NCBI GenBank assembly: GCA_032358165.1
Contig: JAALGY010000021.1
Coordinates: 496,001-560,000 of the forward strand
Origin: Diplosphaera chodatii
Taxonomy: Eukaryota; Chlorophyta; Trebouxiophyceae; Prasiolales; Stichococcaceae
Direction: 5' to 3'
DNA: 64,000 nt
Shown: positions 38,507 to 55,914 of the stretch, in pieces
Numbering within the stretch: position 1 is the stretch's first letter
How the letters are laid out: each line of letters begins with the position of its first letter
Translations under genes and position numbers: made by a program
Notes under the pieces: model-generated
What the model was told of the DNA's origin: nothing
The model's database searches: none
The model's input: the letters and a program-made list of their open reading frames with translations, nothing else

Positions 38507-38897
38507 ACGCTTGTAGGTGGCCTGTGTGTCCAGGCCCCACCTGCCTTCAATGACACAGGGTGGCTTGTCACTGGATACTAAAAGCTGCATTATGACACAA
38601 GTATATGCTTGGCAGGGGCGAACTTTGATGTGGTTTGCTGGAGCTGGTGTCAGAACGGTTGGCCGTCAAAGGCAGAGACCACATATTCTGCAGGCGTCCT
38701 GCACCAGGCTGATTGAGTTTGATTCGGGCCGTAATGCAATCCGACTGCTGGAGGCATGTGTAAATGTTTCCTGCTGGTACTGCACATGCATTGTTCCCCG
38801 TGCTGTTTTGGTGGTGGTCGATGGGTTTCTACCTCGTCCCTGCATACTAGATCGCAACAGCAAGCAAACCAAAGCCACTTTCGCACTCCTGCTATGG
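38507..38897. other. convergent 3' region between MRS2 and the cyclic-nucleotide kinase
   Basis: 391 bases between facing stop codons; no exon recognised. A plus-strand TGTAA at about 38759-38763 is a candidate poly(A) signal for MRS2. Confidence 0.4.
38759..38763 (+). terminator. possible TGTAA polyadenylation signal for MRS2
   Basis: TGTAA about 250 bases past the MRS2 stop, inside the convergent gap. Motif-only evidence. Confidence 0.3.
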
Positions 38898-44137
<5,240 letters not shown>

Positions 44138-45055
44138 TGACGTGACCGCCTTGTGGCCCTGTAATGTTCGGCAGTATCGACGATGGACACCGCGAATGAG
44201 CTCGTGAGGCTGTCACGACACCTCAGACATATCGGCAAGCATAAAAGTGTCTGGGTTCCTGCAATGTGATTCAGCAAAGCCTACTTGCACTGCCGTCTGC
44301 TTCAGCTCGTCAGGTGGCAGGACCACCTCGCCAGGGTCGCTCAGACTCGTCTTGCTGCCGCAGATGCCCATAGCGGCTCACAGCGACCCTACAGTCATGT
44401 ATTATCCTCGTCCTCTGTTCAACGCAATGCGGTCAGTGATATTTGGTTCGCATGCAAGCAAGAACGGCGCAGGAGGTGCTCACCTATTTGATGATGCAGT
44501 TCATGGCTGCTGCATGCAAGGTGTGCCTGGCGTAAAAGACTACCAACTGAAGTTTTACCACATCCTGAGTGCCAATGCTTATGAACTTCACGCCATACGG
44601 CAGCGATCAGGTCAGAACGGGACCAGTGTGTACATGTCTTTCAATGTGAAGGCGAGGTATGCAGGGGCTGGGCGTACAGCAAAGGAGAATGACTATATGA
44701 TAAGCCTATGGCAGCGCGCACACGCCCTCAATACAAGAATGAAGTAGTCCGTAGCACCTGCTGCACGTCCGTTCGTGTCACGAATGGTTGTCACTCGACA
44801 GTCGAAACACAATCGGCAGCCGCCCAAATTATACCGACGATAAGTAAAAAGCACCTGAGCAATATGCGACCACCCAAGGCATGTGCGCATGCTGGTCAAA
44901 GGTGAGAAGGTGAGCGTTCCGGTGTGCCACCGTGGCAGCCACCGTGGCATCAGGTCATCGCTGTTGAATGTTTGCAGCAGGTGCAGGCGTGCAGCTTGAC
45001 CACCCACGGCGTGTTGCTTCTGAACGTCACTCAAGCATCCTAAGACAAGGTCAAA
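44138..45055. other. divergent intergenic region, cyclic-nucleotide kinase / PTGES2-like
   Basis: 918 bases between opposite start codons. It holds one open frame on the plus strand (see the separate entry) and otherwise promoter DNA. No TATA box was convincing. Confidence 0.4.
44364..44747 (+). CDS. doubtful single-exon open reading frame
   Basis: Open frame whose first ATG is near 44364 (MPIAAHSDPTVMYYPRP...); the frame is open from 44247 but starts there with GTG. It would encode about 127 residues ending ...RAHALNTRMK. There are no motifs, signal peptide or membrane segment that I recognise. It lies entirely in the divergent gap between two real genes and might be a small gene, an upstream exon or chance. 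Confidence 0.2.
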   Translation: MPIAAHSDPTVMYYPRPLFNAMRSVIFGSHASKNGAGGAHLFDDAVHGCCMQGVPGVKDYQLKFYHILSANAYELHAIRQRSGQNGTSVYMSFNVKARYAGAGRTAKENDYMISLWQRAHALNTRMK

Positions 45056-47271
45056 ATGCAGCACTCCCGTGCAGCGCTGCTGAGGGTGCTGTTGCGGCGA
45101 GGCGGGCTGCTTACAGCTGGAGCCAATGAGCTTGCATGCGCACCAGCCGGTGTTACCCTGCAAGCGGCGCTGCACACAGCACAGCCAGCGCCGAAATGGT
45201 GCAGTCAGTTGCTAGTTAGATGCATGTCAATCCGATGTGAGCCTGGTGCGCCATGCAGGACTGATGTCACATTGCCGCCACATCGCTGTCTGCAGGGTGC
45301 CCACTGTCAGGGAGCAGTCGGAGCAGTCCGCCCGCATCAGCGCATTGGCAGCCCTGACAGGTGGTCTTGCCGCCTGCGCCCTGATTCAGCCTCAGGCGGA
45401 GGCGCTGGTTGCAGAGCCGGAGCCTGCGGGTGCCGAGCCAACAGGAAAGGTGCACCGCAGCACTACCGCTCACCTCAGCAGCTTACTTGTCACAAGGGAT
45501 GTGTTGCAATTGCTATGGTGCTTAGATAGCCTGCGAGACCGTGATTTGGCGACTGGATTTGATGTTATTGTCTGGCAGGAGCAGATGGCGCCTGCAGATG
45601 TGTATCAGCTGCCATCTGAGGGCTTGAAGGGCATGCCCAAGGAGGTCATCCTCTATCAGTACGACGTGTGTCCGTTCTGCTGCAAAGTCAAGGCGGTGTT
45701 GGACTACTACAGGGTGAGTCACCTGGCATGATTTGCCATCCACCACTGCAGGCCTGCTGCTGCCGCACTGCAGCACCCTGATGACTGTTGCGCGTTATGC
45801 GCAGATACCCTATCGCTGCGTGGAGGTGGGACCCCTCATGAAGGCAGAGCTCAAGTGGTCACCCTACAAAAAGGTACAATGTGCTATTGCCTGTAGTGGC
45901 ACTTGCAGCTGCCACAAGTACGCCGGGTGCCAGTGCATAGGCATGCCGATGCGATGGTGCATTCATGGTGTGCACATGCATCGGATGTCCTTTAGGTTGG
46001 TAGCTTACTGCTATCCTTCAAGCATCCAATCCACTCTGCAGGTGCCAGTGGCAATGCTGGATGGGGAGGTGCTGGTGGACAGCAGCGCCATCATCTCGCG
46101 CATCGCAGCTGAGAAGGACGCCGAGGCGGCCGCAGCCCAGCCGCCGCGGAAGCGCGGCTGGTTCAGCAGGAGCCAGCCAGCGCAGGTCGCCGCCAGCGTG
46201 TCACATACAGGCAGGCTGCAGTCTCTGAGCTTCTTGGCCGTAGTCTGGTCTTTGCTCAGCCGTGCTTAGGTGCCTTTGCGAACTGGTGCCGGTCATTGCA
46301 AGGTAGAAACTGTTGCTAGGCATCATTTACCGTCTCTAAGCGGACATGGTGTGCGAGTGGCGGTCGTAAAAGGGCTTCGATAACCTCCAGTCGCGTTGGT
46401 TCGCGAGATGCGACAGATGACAAGACGCTAATCTGGGTTGCTGCAAGCGGTCCAAGCAACCGGATGTCTGACCACACCCAAATGCCGCCCTGCAGAGGAG
46501 GAGGACAGGTGGCGGCGGTGGGTGGACGCGCGGCTGGTGCGGGTGCTGACCATCAACATCTACCGCAACCGTGCGGAGTCGTTCCAGACGTTCGACTACA
46601 TCACGCAGCAGGGCAACTTCACCTGGCTGGAGAAGGAGGTCGGCCGCGTGCTGGGCGCCGCCACCATGTGGTGAGCCATGGGCCATCATTCCCAGGCAGC
46701 ATGTGTCCAGCAGTGGCAAAATTGCATGCACGGTTGCACGAGAGGCCCCTTGACTGTGCAGCTGGTACATTTTCTTGGGCAGCGGCAGCCGAGGTGACTG
46801 TGGCCGGCATGTCATCGCGCGGCTGCAGGATGGTGTCCGGGCGGCTGCGGAAGAAGTACGGCATCCAGGGCGAGGCGCGGGAGGAGCTGTACCAGTGTGC
46901 CGACGCCTGGCTGGGCGCTCTGGACGGCCGCCAGTTTCTGGGCGGTGAGCAAGCTTCGTGTCCACCCCTGCTGTGTTCAGACAGAGTCCCAGTCTGATGC
47001 ACATGACTGACCCTATCATGTCACGATCATCTGGGGGTTGCAATTCCTGTTGTCCTAATGTGTAGGTGCATGCACAAATCTATGCGGCTGTCTACTGTTC
47101 TGTGCAGGTGACGAGCCCAACCTGGCAGACCTGTCGGTGTTTGGCGCAATCCGCAGCGTGACGGGCACTGACACCTTCATGGACCTGATGCACAACACCA
47201 GCATCGGCGGCTGGTACGAGCACATGATGGGCGTGGTCGGCGACAGCGCACGGTTGCGCTCATATGACTGA
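45056..47271 (+). CDS. PTGES2: prostaglandin E synthase 2-like glutaredoxin/GST-fold protein
   Basis: Membrane-associated thioredoxin/GST-fold protein related to mPGES-2; in plants and algae the physiological reaction is not settled. ATG 45056 opens an Arg/Ala/Leu-rich head (MQHSRAALLRVLLRRGGLL) suited to mitochondrial or plastid import, followed by a hydrophobic Ala/Leu stretch (ISALAALTGGLAACALI, about 45330-45380) that may anchor it. The glutaredoxin part reads PKEVILYQYDVCPFCCKVKA (about 45640-45700) with the CPFC redox motif, then IPYRCVEVGPLMKAELKWSP, VPVAMLDGEVLVDSSAIISR (about 46040-46100; the cis-Pro VP and the Ser for glutathione) and a basic linker PPRKRGWFSRSQP. The C-terminal GST helices follow: RWRRWVDARLVRVLTINIYR (about 46505-46570), FQTFDYITQQGNF, GRLRKKYGIQGEAREELYQC, FLGGDEPNLADLSVFGAIRS and MHNTSIGGWYEHMM. 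Stop TGA at 47269-47271. Confidence 0.9.
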
Positions 47272-47539
47272 TGCAGCAGCCTGAACGCAGTGCTACCTCA
47301 TAGCATGACATCATCATGTGCGTGTACCAATATTCTTTGGCAGCTGGCAATGACATGCGCAATGTGCGGCTCCCTCATCAGCTTGAACTAGAGAGCGTAT
47401 GTCTATCACTGTCGTTCAGACTTTGAACCTGCCGGAAGTTGCACACGATCATGAACTACATAGCAATAGCAGTGTATGACAAGCCCACAGTCTGTCAGCA
47501 GGTCGCAGTGTGGCAGAATCGGAGCAAAAAGAGTGTTAG

Positions 47540-50500
47540 TCAGCTGCGTGTGGCATTCTCCCGCGCCGGCTGCATGCGGACCACGTGCACAAAGCGCGGG
47601 TCTACGCTATCAATGCCCTCGTTCTGGCACATCATCTTCTTTGCTTCCTCCACAGCTGCGATGTCTTGCGGAGTGATCAGGATCATCTGCAGGTAGGCAG
47701 AAGGGTTGGCTGTTAGGAGGTTTGTTGAGGGCTGCAATGTCAAAAGTGTCAACCCTGCTGCAAAGTTCTGTCAGCAGAACATGCACCGACCTGCAAGTCG
47801 TGGCACTGGCGTGCAAAGCCGAACAGCGACGCCAGGCTGACTGTTCTGGTCATAGCATCGCAGTAGACATCGAACCTGCAGCACACATCGGCAAGCTGGC
47901 TCAGTCCGCCACCTGCACATGTACTGGCCACACCGGCCCAATGACCGAGAATCAAGCTCACACGGTCATGTGCAACATGTAGCAAACACAGCAAGGACAC
48001 GGCTCACTCGTCCATCGCCCTGAAAGGGTTGCCCGCAAACTCGCCGATGGCCAGCGACAGCGCCACCGTGCTGAAGGAGCGCTCACCGCCTGCACGCACC
48101 AACCAGCACATGGGTGCCAGCAAGCACACTGAATGCAACCAAATGCCATGAACCAGTTCAGCTCCTGGTGCTGTGTGGACGCGCGGCAAACCTGACAGCT
48201 GCTTCATGTCCTTCGTCTTGCCGGCGGCCTCACTGGAGCCGGCCACCCGGACCCTCATCTCCAGCTTCTGGTCCTTGATGTTCAGCGTGCCCTGTGCATG
48301 CCGGTCGCCACCGCTCAGCTGGCGCAGCGTCTTGTGATCGCGGAGGTAGCAGGGGCCCACATGCAGCCAGTGGCCAACATTGATACACATGCAGCGCACC
48401 AGGTGGCCCTTTCGCCCCATTTTCTCTGCGAAAGAATTTTTCACCCTGCATGACGGGCAACACGCATGCTGCGGCAGTGTAGATGCTGATTGTGAAGGCA
48501 TGCAGCAGTTCCAAAACTCGTGCATCGCAAGTATGTCAGTGGCCAAGTCTATGTATATGTGTAACACAGACGTGTCATGACGTGGGCATCTCTCTTTGGG
48601 TGCGATGCTAGCATGATAATACTCATGCTCTCACCTTGCAATAATCATTTTCGTCTTCTCTGCGACGGCCGTCCGGCGGGCATCTGCGCCCTCCACTGCA
48701 ATGTTATGCGCTGCCACCACGTTCACCATGCGCTTGCGCAAATCTGCCTCCCGGCGCTTGATTCTTGCCACCTGGAGCTGCAGCGCAGCAATAGCGCGGC
48801 CGGGATCAGACTCCGTAACCGCCATGCATGAAGCCATGCTCAGCAAGCGGGTTGCTGTTCAGTTGTTATCATACATGGCCGGATGTCAAGTGTATTTTCG
48901 GTATGGTTTGAAGGGGTGGGCAGCAGCGCAGGGTGGCATTGGGGATGCTGCATGCAGCAGGGGGAAGCGCACCTCCAGGTCCGGCTGGCTGCCGCCGGCA
49001 TGCTTGATCTGTTTGTTCACCTTCCTCTCCAGGTTTTGCCGTGCCGCGCTCAGTCCCTGCAGCGTTGTGGTGCAGCAGCAGCGGCTGGGTCCTCATGAGT
49101 CACAGACCAGTGCTCCACCTTTTGCAGCGACGCCCAACCAGCAGCGCCCAAAATACATGCATGTCATCCTGCGCACGACACTGCGCAGGTGCACTGCACG
49201 CAGCTCCTTACCAGGACATTGACGGGCACGGGCATATCGATGTCTTTCCGCTCGGCAAGAGTCTTGACCTTCTCGAGTGCCGCCAGACCATCCTGCTGTG
49301 GGCACACCTGCAAAGCGTGCATGAGGTGGCAGGCTTGCTTGTAAGAGAGGCCTATCTCATGATGGCAGCAGTCAGCATGCCAACGAAGCCCTTATCATGC
49401 AATTACAGTCTCAAGCATTGAGCAGCAATCGCTCTGCCTACCTTTTCCGCCAAGCTGGTGCTCCGGGTGTGCTGCTTGCGCTTCTCGTCAAGCACGTGCT
49501 GCCACTGCTCCGTCTGCACCCATTGGCACATCTGTACTTTGAGCAAGGCTCGGGTGAAGATGGCCATCCGCACCACTGTGCCCGCAGTCAGATAGCACTG
49601 GACTCACCAGCGCCTCTATCTGGTTGCTGCTGTCGGCCAGCGAGGCAAGCTCATCCTTCTTGCGGTTCAGCGCCTCAAGTCGTGCCGACATCTCCGCCAG
49701 CCGCCGCTCGTTGGCCGCCTTCATGTCCTCAATTTCCTGCCTGTTGCACCAGGCGCACTTGCAGATTACCACACAGTTGCTTGCCCAACTTCAGCGCAAG
49801 TCTGTGTACCAAAGTGATGTTGCGCCTGGCCGGATCCTAAGCTCAACTGCCTGTGCAAACCACACGGCAAGGCGCACTTCTTCGCGCAGTGTGCTGCAGC
49901 TGCTGCATGCTCCTGGTTGTCAGCCTCGCGAGCCCTGCCTTCCTCCTCGGCCAGCGATTGCCTCAAGTCCCAGATCTCGGCCACCTTCTCAGCAAGCTGC
50001 GCCTGCGAGTGAAGGAAGACGCTGTCAGATTAGAGCAGTGCAGTCAGCTTCAGTGGACTGCCGCTGCGCTGCAACTGCTGACCGCTAACTGCATCCTGAC
50101 GTGGTCCATCCCAGAGGAAATCCCTTTAGCCTGCGTATGTCGATGTTCGTGGGTATCACCTGCAGGCTGTTCCCATCCTCCTCAGCAGCACCATCTGCGT
50201 CAGGCGCCGGCTCGCTCGCGGGTGGAGGCTGCGAGGTTGCCAGGTCCAGTTCGTACTGTGATGCATCCTGCAGTCAGCAAAGGAGGATGTCATTGTCACC
50301 CATGCGTGCATGGTACCCTCCTGTCAGATCTGCAGTGGGATACATCAGCAACTTTCGAGCTGACGGCGCGAGTTGCAATACTGCATGCTGGGCACCTTTT
50401 CCCTCCAGCATAACCCCAGTCCTTTTCGTGCGTCCTGCATGCGCGTCTTGGCAGCAGCGCAAGCAGCTGTCAGCAAGGCAGACTCTGCCTCGGCTGCCGA

Positions 50501-53500
50501 CAGCTCACACTGCAGGATGTGAACATGTTACATCAGGCAACATGGCAGGTCACATGGTAAGCGTCATGATCAGCAAGCATGTTCCAGGTTTTGGGTTCAG
50601 GCATGCGTAGCACTCAAATCACGCATGCCACTGCTGAGCTGCACGAGACACCTCTGCACGAGACAGGGCGTCATCCAGATCCCTGGTGAAGGCCCGGGCG
50701 TCCTGCCCGAGCTTGCCCCGCCGGAAGTGCGGCGCCTGATATGGCACATAACCCTGCAACCCACATATAACATGCCATCAGCTTCTGTGATGAACAGCTA
50801 TGTTGCATGGACGCAGCTTCTGTGATGAATATAGTGTATTTTGCATGGACGCAAGCGAAGACTGGCTGCATAGGCACACATGCATAGCATTGCCGACTGG
50901 GTGCACATCTGAAGCTGCAGCAAGTGGAACGGGGAATGCTTACCAGGGTGGACCGCTTTTTGTATCTGCGCGAGCCGTCTGGGCAATACACCGCCAAAAC
51001 ATTGGATGCATGGATCGCTCTCTGTGCATCAGCTGCGGTCTCCGATAGCACAAGTTTCTCGCACCGCATCTGTGAGTCAACATGGGCACAAGTATAAGCA
51101 ATGCCTGCTTCCCAGAGTGTGCAATCCTGCCGACATATGCACAGCTGCACTTGAATGGGTGCAGTGTTAACAAGGGCACACAAATACCTGGTCAGTGAGA
51201 ACATTCACCACAGTCGCCGCCTGATCATGGCCATCTGCTGACAGCACCTGAAGCTTGCACAAGTCGCTCAGCTTCTGGAGTTGCACAGCAGCACGTGCGT
51301 CAAACAGTAGCTTGTGGGATCGCAGAGTCAGTCTTTGCGTCGTGCAGAGTGCCTCACACCTGCAGCAATGTGAGCAGCTCAGACGGTGGCAGTCGAGCCG
51401 GTGGCATGGTGTGCTGCGGCAGGTCGTAGCTCATTTGCGTTATAGACAGCCAGTGGCCAATACCAGCCTGGCGGGCCAGGCCCCGCAGCAGCCGCATGTC
51501 GTGCACGTCATGCACAATGAAGTTGCTGAGCTCCTTGCCAATGGCTGCATCGAATGCTGTGCACCACCTGTCAGAATCAGCAGGGCCTTTTGGACATCGG
51601 TGGATGTTATATGATATCGGATTGCAGGCACAGGCTTAAGCACGCGACAGGAGCCATTGAGTTGGGGTGTTGTATACTCACTTTGCGTCTGAAAGCGACA
51701 GCACAGCGCCAAGCGGTCCAATTGGTTTCCGGTGGAAGCGGCGCGCTTGGGTCTGCACCTTCTTGCACAGGTCAACCATCTGAGCACCTCCGAACAGCAC
51801 CACTCTGCTGCCCAGGTGCACTTGCGCCTGCCGCCGTTGCTGCTGGCACTTGTCCACCTGCATGTTGGGCAAGCCGTGTCCCACGAAAGTCTCGGGTCTG
51901 CATGCGGTTGTGTGCACACAACACAGATGGTGTGAGAATTCCAGCACACCTGTGACTTGCAGTGTTTCGCCACTTCCTTTGCTGCACACATTCTGTTCAC
52001 GGCCTCGGTATACTGCCCGCCAGCCGCTCTGCAAGCAGACGTGACAAGTGTCGCCTGAAAGCTGGGCGATCTCTGCGGCGTTGCTGCCTGAGCATACTGG
52101 TCAACCCTGTAGCTCACTTGTTGGCGTGTGACAAGTCCTGTGCTTTTTGCTCCAAAGCCTCCGCTTGCTGCTGCAGCCGCTGAATGTTGGCGTTATACTC
52201 AGCGTTGGCTGCACCCCACTCTGCCTGGGACTCTGCCAAAGTGTCGTCCAGCACCTGTCATGGGCATGCGTAACCGGGCCGATCACCCCTCGGTGTCTTT
52301 TGCAGCAGGTGTGGCGAGGGCTGAACTGCATCGCCAGGTGCATCAAGTACCTGCTTCTCGCACTCGAGCTCCTGGAGAGTACCCTGCAGCTTCCTGACGC
52401 AGCTGTGCAATCGGGTGCAAGCACGCCGGGCCTGGGTGTGCTCGCCCTGCACACAGCGCCAGCCCATGTGTCAGTCGCAAACCAGACATGCCTCATCCTG
52501 GGCATGGTGATCCCAGACAGTCCGCTGCAGCAGGCAACGACACACAGGCACCTTCAGTTTGCAGGCTTCATCAGTAACATCGCCGATGCCTTGGTTAAAG
52601 TCCTCCATTGCTGCTTTCTGCAAGCATGCATGAAGCAGGTATCAATGCCACTGTCAATGACCACCTACCGGTGCAGTGCGTGCAGTGATCAGAGCACCCT
52701 GTTCCTGCATGCAGGTGCGCACATGCACCCACAGCTTGGTGTTAGGGCGCCACAGTGATTCTTGCCCAGCCGGGCCCACTTTCGCATTGACGCCTGTCAG
52801 CCTACCTGCTGCTCCACCACCGCCTCCTGGGCCTGCACCTCTGCCTGCACCGCTTCCTGTTCAGCAACGAGCTGTGGGCCCCCCATTGCCTGAAGCTTCT
52901 CCAGCTTGTCCTCTGCCAGCCGCATCTCCTCCCCGACATGCTCAACCTGGCGGCAGTTACAGCAGATCACAGTAACGACAGACACTGCAACACCCTTCCA
53001 AACACCAACTGCAGCCAGCCTGCTGCAGTCGTGTGAGAGATACGAGGCGAAAGGCACCTGAGCCCATGCGAGGCTGTTCGTGAGCTGTAGAATGTGTCTC
53101 CGCCAAGTCTCCACTTCCTGCAGGCAGCACGACATAAGCTCAGAGCCAGCGCGGCGGGCCATTATAAATGCAAAGCTCCACAACTGGGTGTCAGCACATC
53201 ACTCACCTGCAGTTGCTCCAGGCTTTTTGTCAACCGGACCCGCTCCTGCTTCAGCACCTTGAGCTTGGGCGTCTCCAGCTACAATTAGTCAGCACCAGGC
53301 ACGTCATGCATGGCGAAGGCGGAGCCAGCAGGCCACTCTGCTTGAAAGACACTTGTGTTGTTGTATGTGTGTGAGCGAGTCATGCCTCGATTGCGTCCGC
53401 CATCTGGCCGATGTACGCCTCAGCCTCTGCCAGTCTCTCGTGCACCTCTGCCAGCCTCGTGGCCTGAGGTAAAACGAGGTACTTGATGTGAGATTTGCCA

Positions 53501-55914
53501 ACGACTGGATGGCGTAGAGCAGGTTCTACAAGCGCAGTATGTATGATATCTGCGGTCCTACAACGCACCTCCATGAACAGCTGATACTTCTTGCGGTCTG
53601 CTGCCTCTCCAGAGCCGCTCAAGAAATCACGGCTTGTGTCCTGGGTCATCACCGCGATGGGGTTGGCTGCGTGCAAACAAACGTTTCATTTACCATCGTG
53701 CAGCTGCAAATTTCTTGAACATATGCAGTGAGCAAAGGCATGCACTGCATGTCAGGGTGTTCACATCAGCGGACAGCCTGGGAGACGTCCGCAACAAAGC
53801 TGCTCTACAGACCTGCATCGATGGAGAGGTGATCGGTAATGGCCACCATCTCATTCCGATCCTTGCCGACGACATTGCCGCGCTCGCCAGTCGTCTGCCA
53901 TTTGGCGCCAGCGCCCACCGTGCGTGTGACTGTGATGAACTGGCCATACTGATCTGGCCTGTAGGCGTCGTCGCCAGTATTCCACAGCGTCACTGAAACC
54001 TGCCATGGAAGACAAGTGTATCAGCGGAGGATGACCTTGGTGCCGGTAGGTTGGAGCATGAGCATGTGATAGCATGCAATGGGCTGCACTCAGGCTGCAC
54101 TTGGCCCACTTGCAAGCTTGACAAACGTAAGGACGCGCCAGCCCACCTCAGCTTTGTCACAGCCAGAGCGGATGAAGTTGACATTGGCGCCCGCCCGGCC
54201 TGTCTTTGCAGCAGACACGCCCAGACAAAACTGGATTGCCTGGAGCACTGCCGACTTGCCACTGCCATTGGTTCCTGTTCATGCCACAACTGACAGGCAT
54301 CGTGCCATTGGTCATTGATCAGTATGTGGTCTGCAGACGACAAGAGACGAAGGCTTGCGTAGCGTACCAGAGATGAACGTGGCATGCGGTCCGAAGTCCA
54401 TCTGCAGACCCAAAAAGAGTCACGTGTCAAAATTGGGGCCGCTTGATCCTGCCATGCTGGTTTTGAACATGCGGCCGTGATCAGCCTGCATGCTGCGTAC
54501 CGTGAAGTGAGCATGGCACATGAAGTTGACCAGCGTGACGCGGTACAGGTGGCCAGCGAGACCACGGGTCCGCATCTGAAAGTCCCCTTCACCCTGGAGC
54601 CGCAGGAGCCACAGTTGGTCGATGGTCGACAGTGCACCGTGCATCCAGTATACCTAATTGTCAAGCGAGAGTAGCTGGAAATGAGACCCGTATGGTCACA
54701 GCATGCACAGCAAGTCTGTTCTCGGGTGCTCCTGAGTGCACTCATGCAACCGCTTGGCATCAATGCATGCAATCGTGATGCCGGAAAGTCGCATTTGTGC
54801 AAAGCATGCAGGCACCTGGCTGTTGACAACTTCTGGGCTGCTCGAGTCGGGTGGGGGCGCAATGCGCAGGCTGGGTATGACCTTCTGCTGCTTCTCCTGA
54901 AGGCCGGTGCTGCGCTTCTTCTGCCGCTTGGGCACAGGCTGGCTGCCAAAGTCCTCCACCTCAAATCCGGATCCGATGGGTGCAACCTTGCTGATGTGCG
55001 CTCCAGCCGTGGCACGTGGGTCCTGGTTCTCCTGATCGTCAAATGCTGGCAGGCTGCGCTTTGTGCGTGGCGCAGTCCGTCCTGGCTGCAGCGGGGGTGA
55101 TAGACATGGCCGTGTAGATGCCAGCTGGACGCCCACCACCTCAACGTCATCTGGCATGGCAGCAATTGGCAGTTGTTGAGCAGAAGGGTCTGCTTGTTCG
55201 GCCACCCATGTAAGGCTCCAAAAACGTTGTGCTTTGTGATTCAGACAGAACCCACCGTCCGAACCAGCCCCAACAAAGCGGGCTGGCCGCTTGATGTTGC
55301 GCCGCGTCATGTCTTCTGCTTTGCTCCGCAGGACAGGTTGCTTCTTCGGGACGTCCTGGGGCTGCGGTGTGCTGTGCCGCGAGCCGGCCGCTCCCTTGAT
55401 GAGTATGGGCTCAAAGTTTTCCCACGTTAGGTCCTCCTCATCACCGTCTGCACCACGTCAACAGACACTGTGCCATGCACTTGTGCATGCATACGGCATA
55501 TATTTTAATTTCTGCACACAAGGCACAGCGCGGCAGGGCGTGCAGGGTGCATGTCCCACAGCATCCTCACCGTCGTATCTGCATGCACGCGCGGTAGCAT
55601 CAGCATGTTGTTGATCAAGGTGCTTTGTGCTCAGGAAGTCATGCTACAGTGCTGCTCCTGCACTCCCAGGTTGCCCCACCTGATGTGGAAATGCAGCTGT
55701 TGCACTTCCACGCCGTCGATCACAAGCTTGCCGACCACGTCGGTGACCGTTCCTGATGAGCCACACACTCTGGTGCGTCACGTCGCAGTGACCCTGCCGA
55801 CTTGTTTGCTTCATTGCATACATGGTCATGCTCACCTTCAAAGGTGCCGTGCTTTCCGAAGCGCTTCTGCACACGACACCCAATATACTTCTTTGCAGGC
55901 TTTACACTAGGCAT
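47540..55914 (-). CDS. SMC6: SMC6 (SMC5/6 complex ATPase) with apparent N-terminal Tudor-like domain
   Basis: SMC6 half of the SMC5/6 DNA-repair complex. Walker A exon: TFISGTNGSGKSAVLQAIQF (about 54200-54390), preceded by RVTLVNFMCHAHF with the SMC6 hallmark NFMCH. Then TLWNTGDDAYRPDQYGQFIT, NPIAVMTQDTSRDFLSG and long coiled coils. The hinge (about 51440-51770) includes IGPLGAVLSLSDAKW, FIVHDVHDMRLLRGLARQAG. The C-terminal head has GGERSFSTVALSLAIGEFAG (about 48010-48090), the Walker B region NPFRAMDEFDVYCDAMTR, then MILITPQDIAAVEEAKKM. Stop complement 47540-47542. 5' of the Walker A exon an acidic/basic linker (55157 to about 54840; MPDDVEVVGVQLAS) reads back without a stop into exons 55256-55447, 55571-55578, 55680-55752 and 55836-55914, which encode MPSVKPAKKYIGCRVQKRFG, GTVTDVVGKLVIDGVEV and RYDDGDEEDLTWENF, a Tudor-like fold. 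ATG 55914 is used. The conservative alternative is SMC6 from ATG 55157 with a separate upstream gene. Confidence 0.85.
55571..55578 (-). other. 8-base microexon in the SMC6 5' region
   Basis: On the minus strand this octamer is preceded by CAG (complement 55579-55581) and followed by GTGAGG (donor GT, complement 55569-55570). Joining exon 55680-55752, this octamer and the exon starting at 55447 gives Arg-Tyr-Asp-Asp-Gly-Asp-Glu-Glu-Asp-Leu with every codon in phase; the flanking introns are 101 and 123 bases. Without it the frame breaks and the YDDGDEEDL core, typical of Tudor-like domains, is lost. Confidence 0.7.

Noticed and set aside
47540..55157. Assignment as SMC5 instead of SMC6
   Set aside because: The NFMCH motif before Walker A, the hinge IGPLGAVLSLSDAKW and the C-terminal GGERSFSTVALSLAI with MDEFDVY point to SMC6.
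53990..55165. 391-codon open frame on the minus strand
   Set aside because: It overlaps the SMC6 linker and Walker A exons in another frame of the same strand, has no family motifs, and runs through introns.
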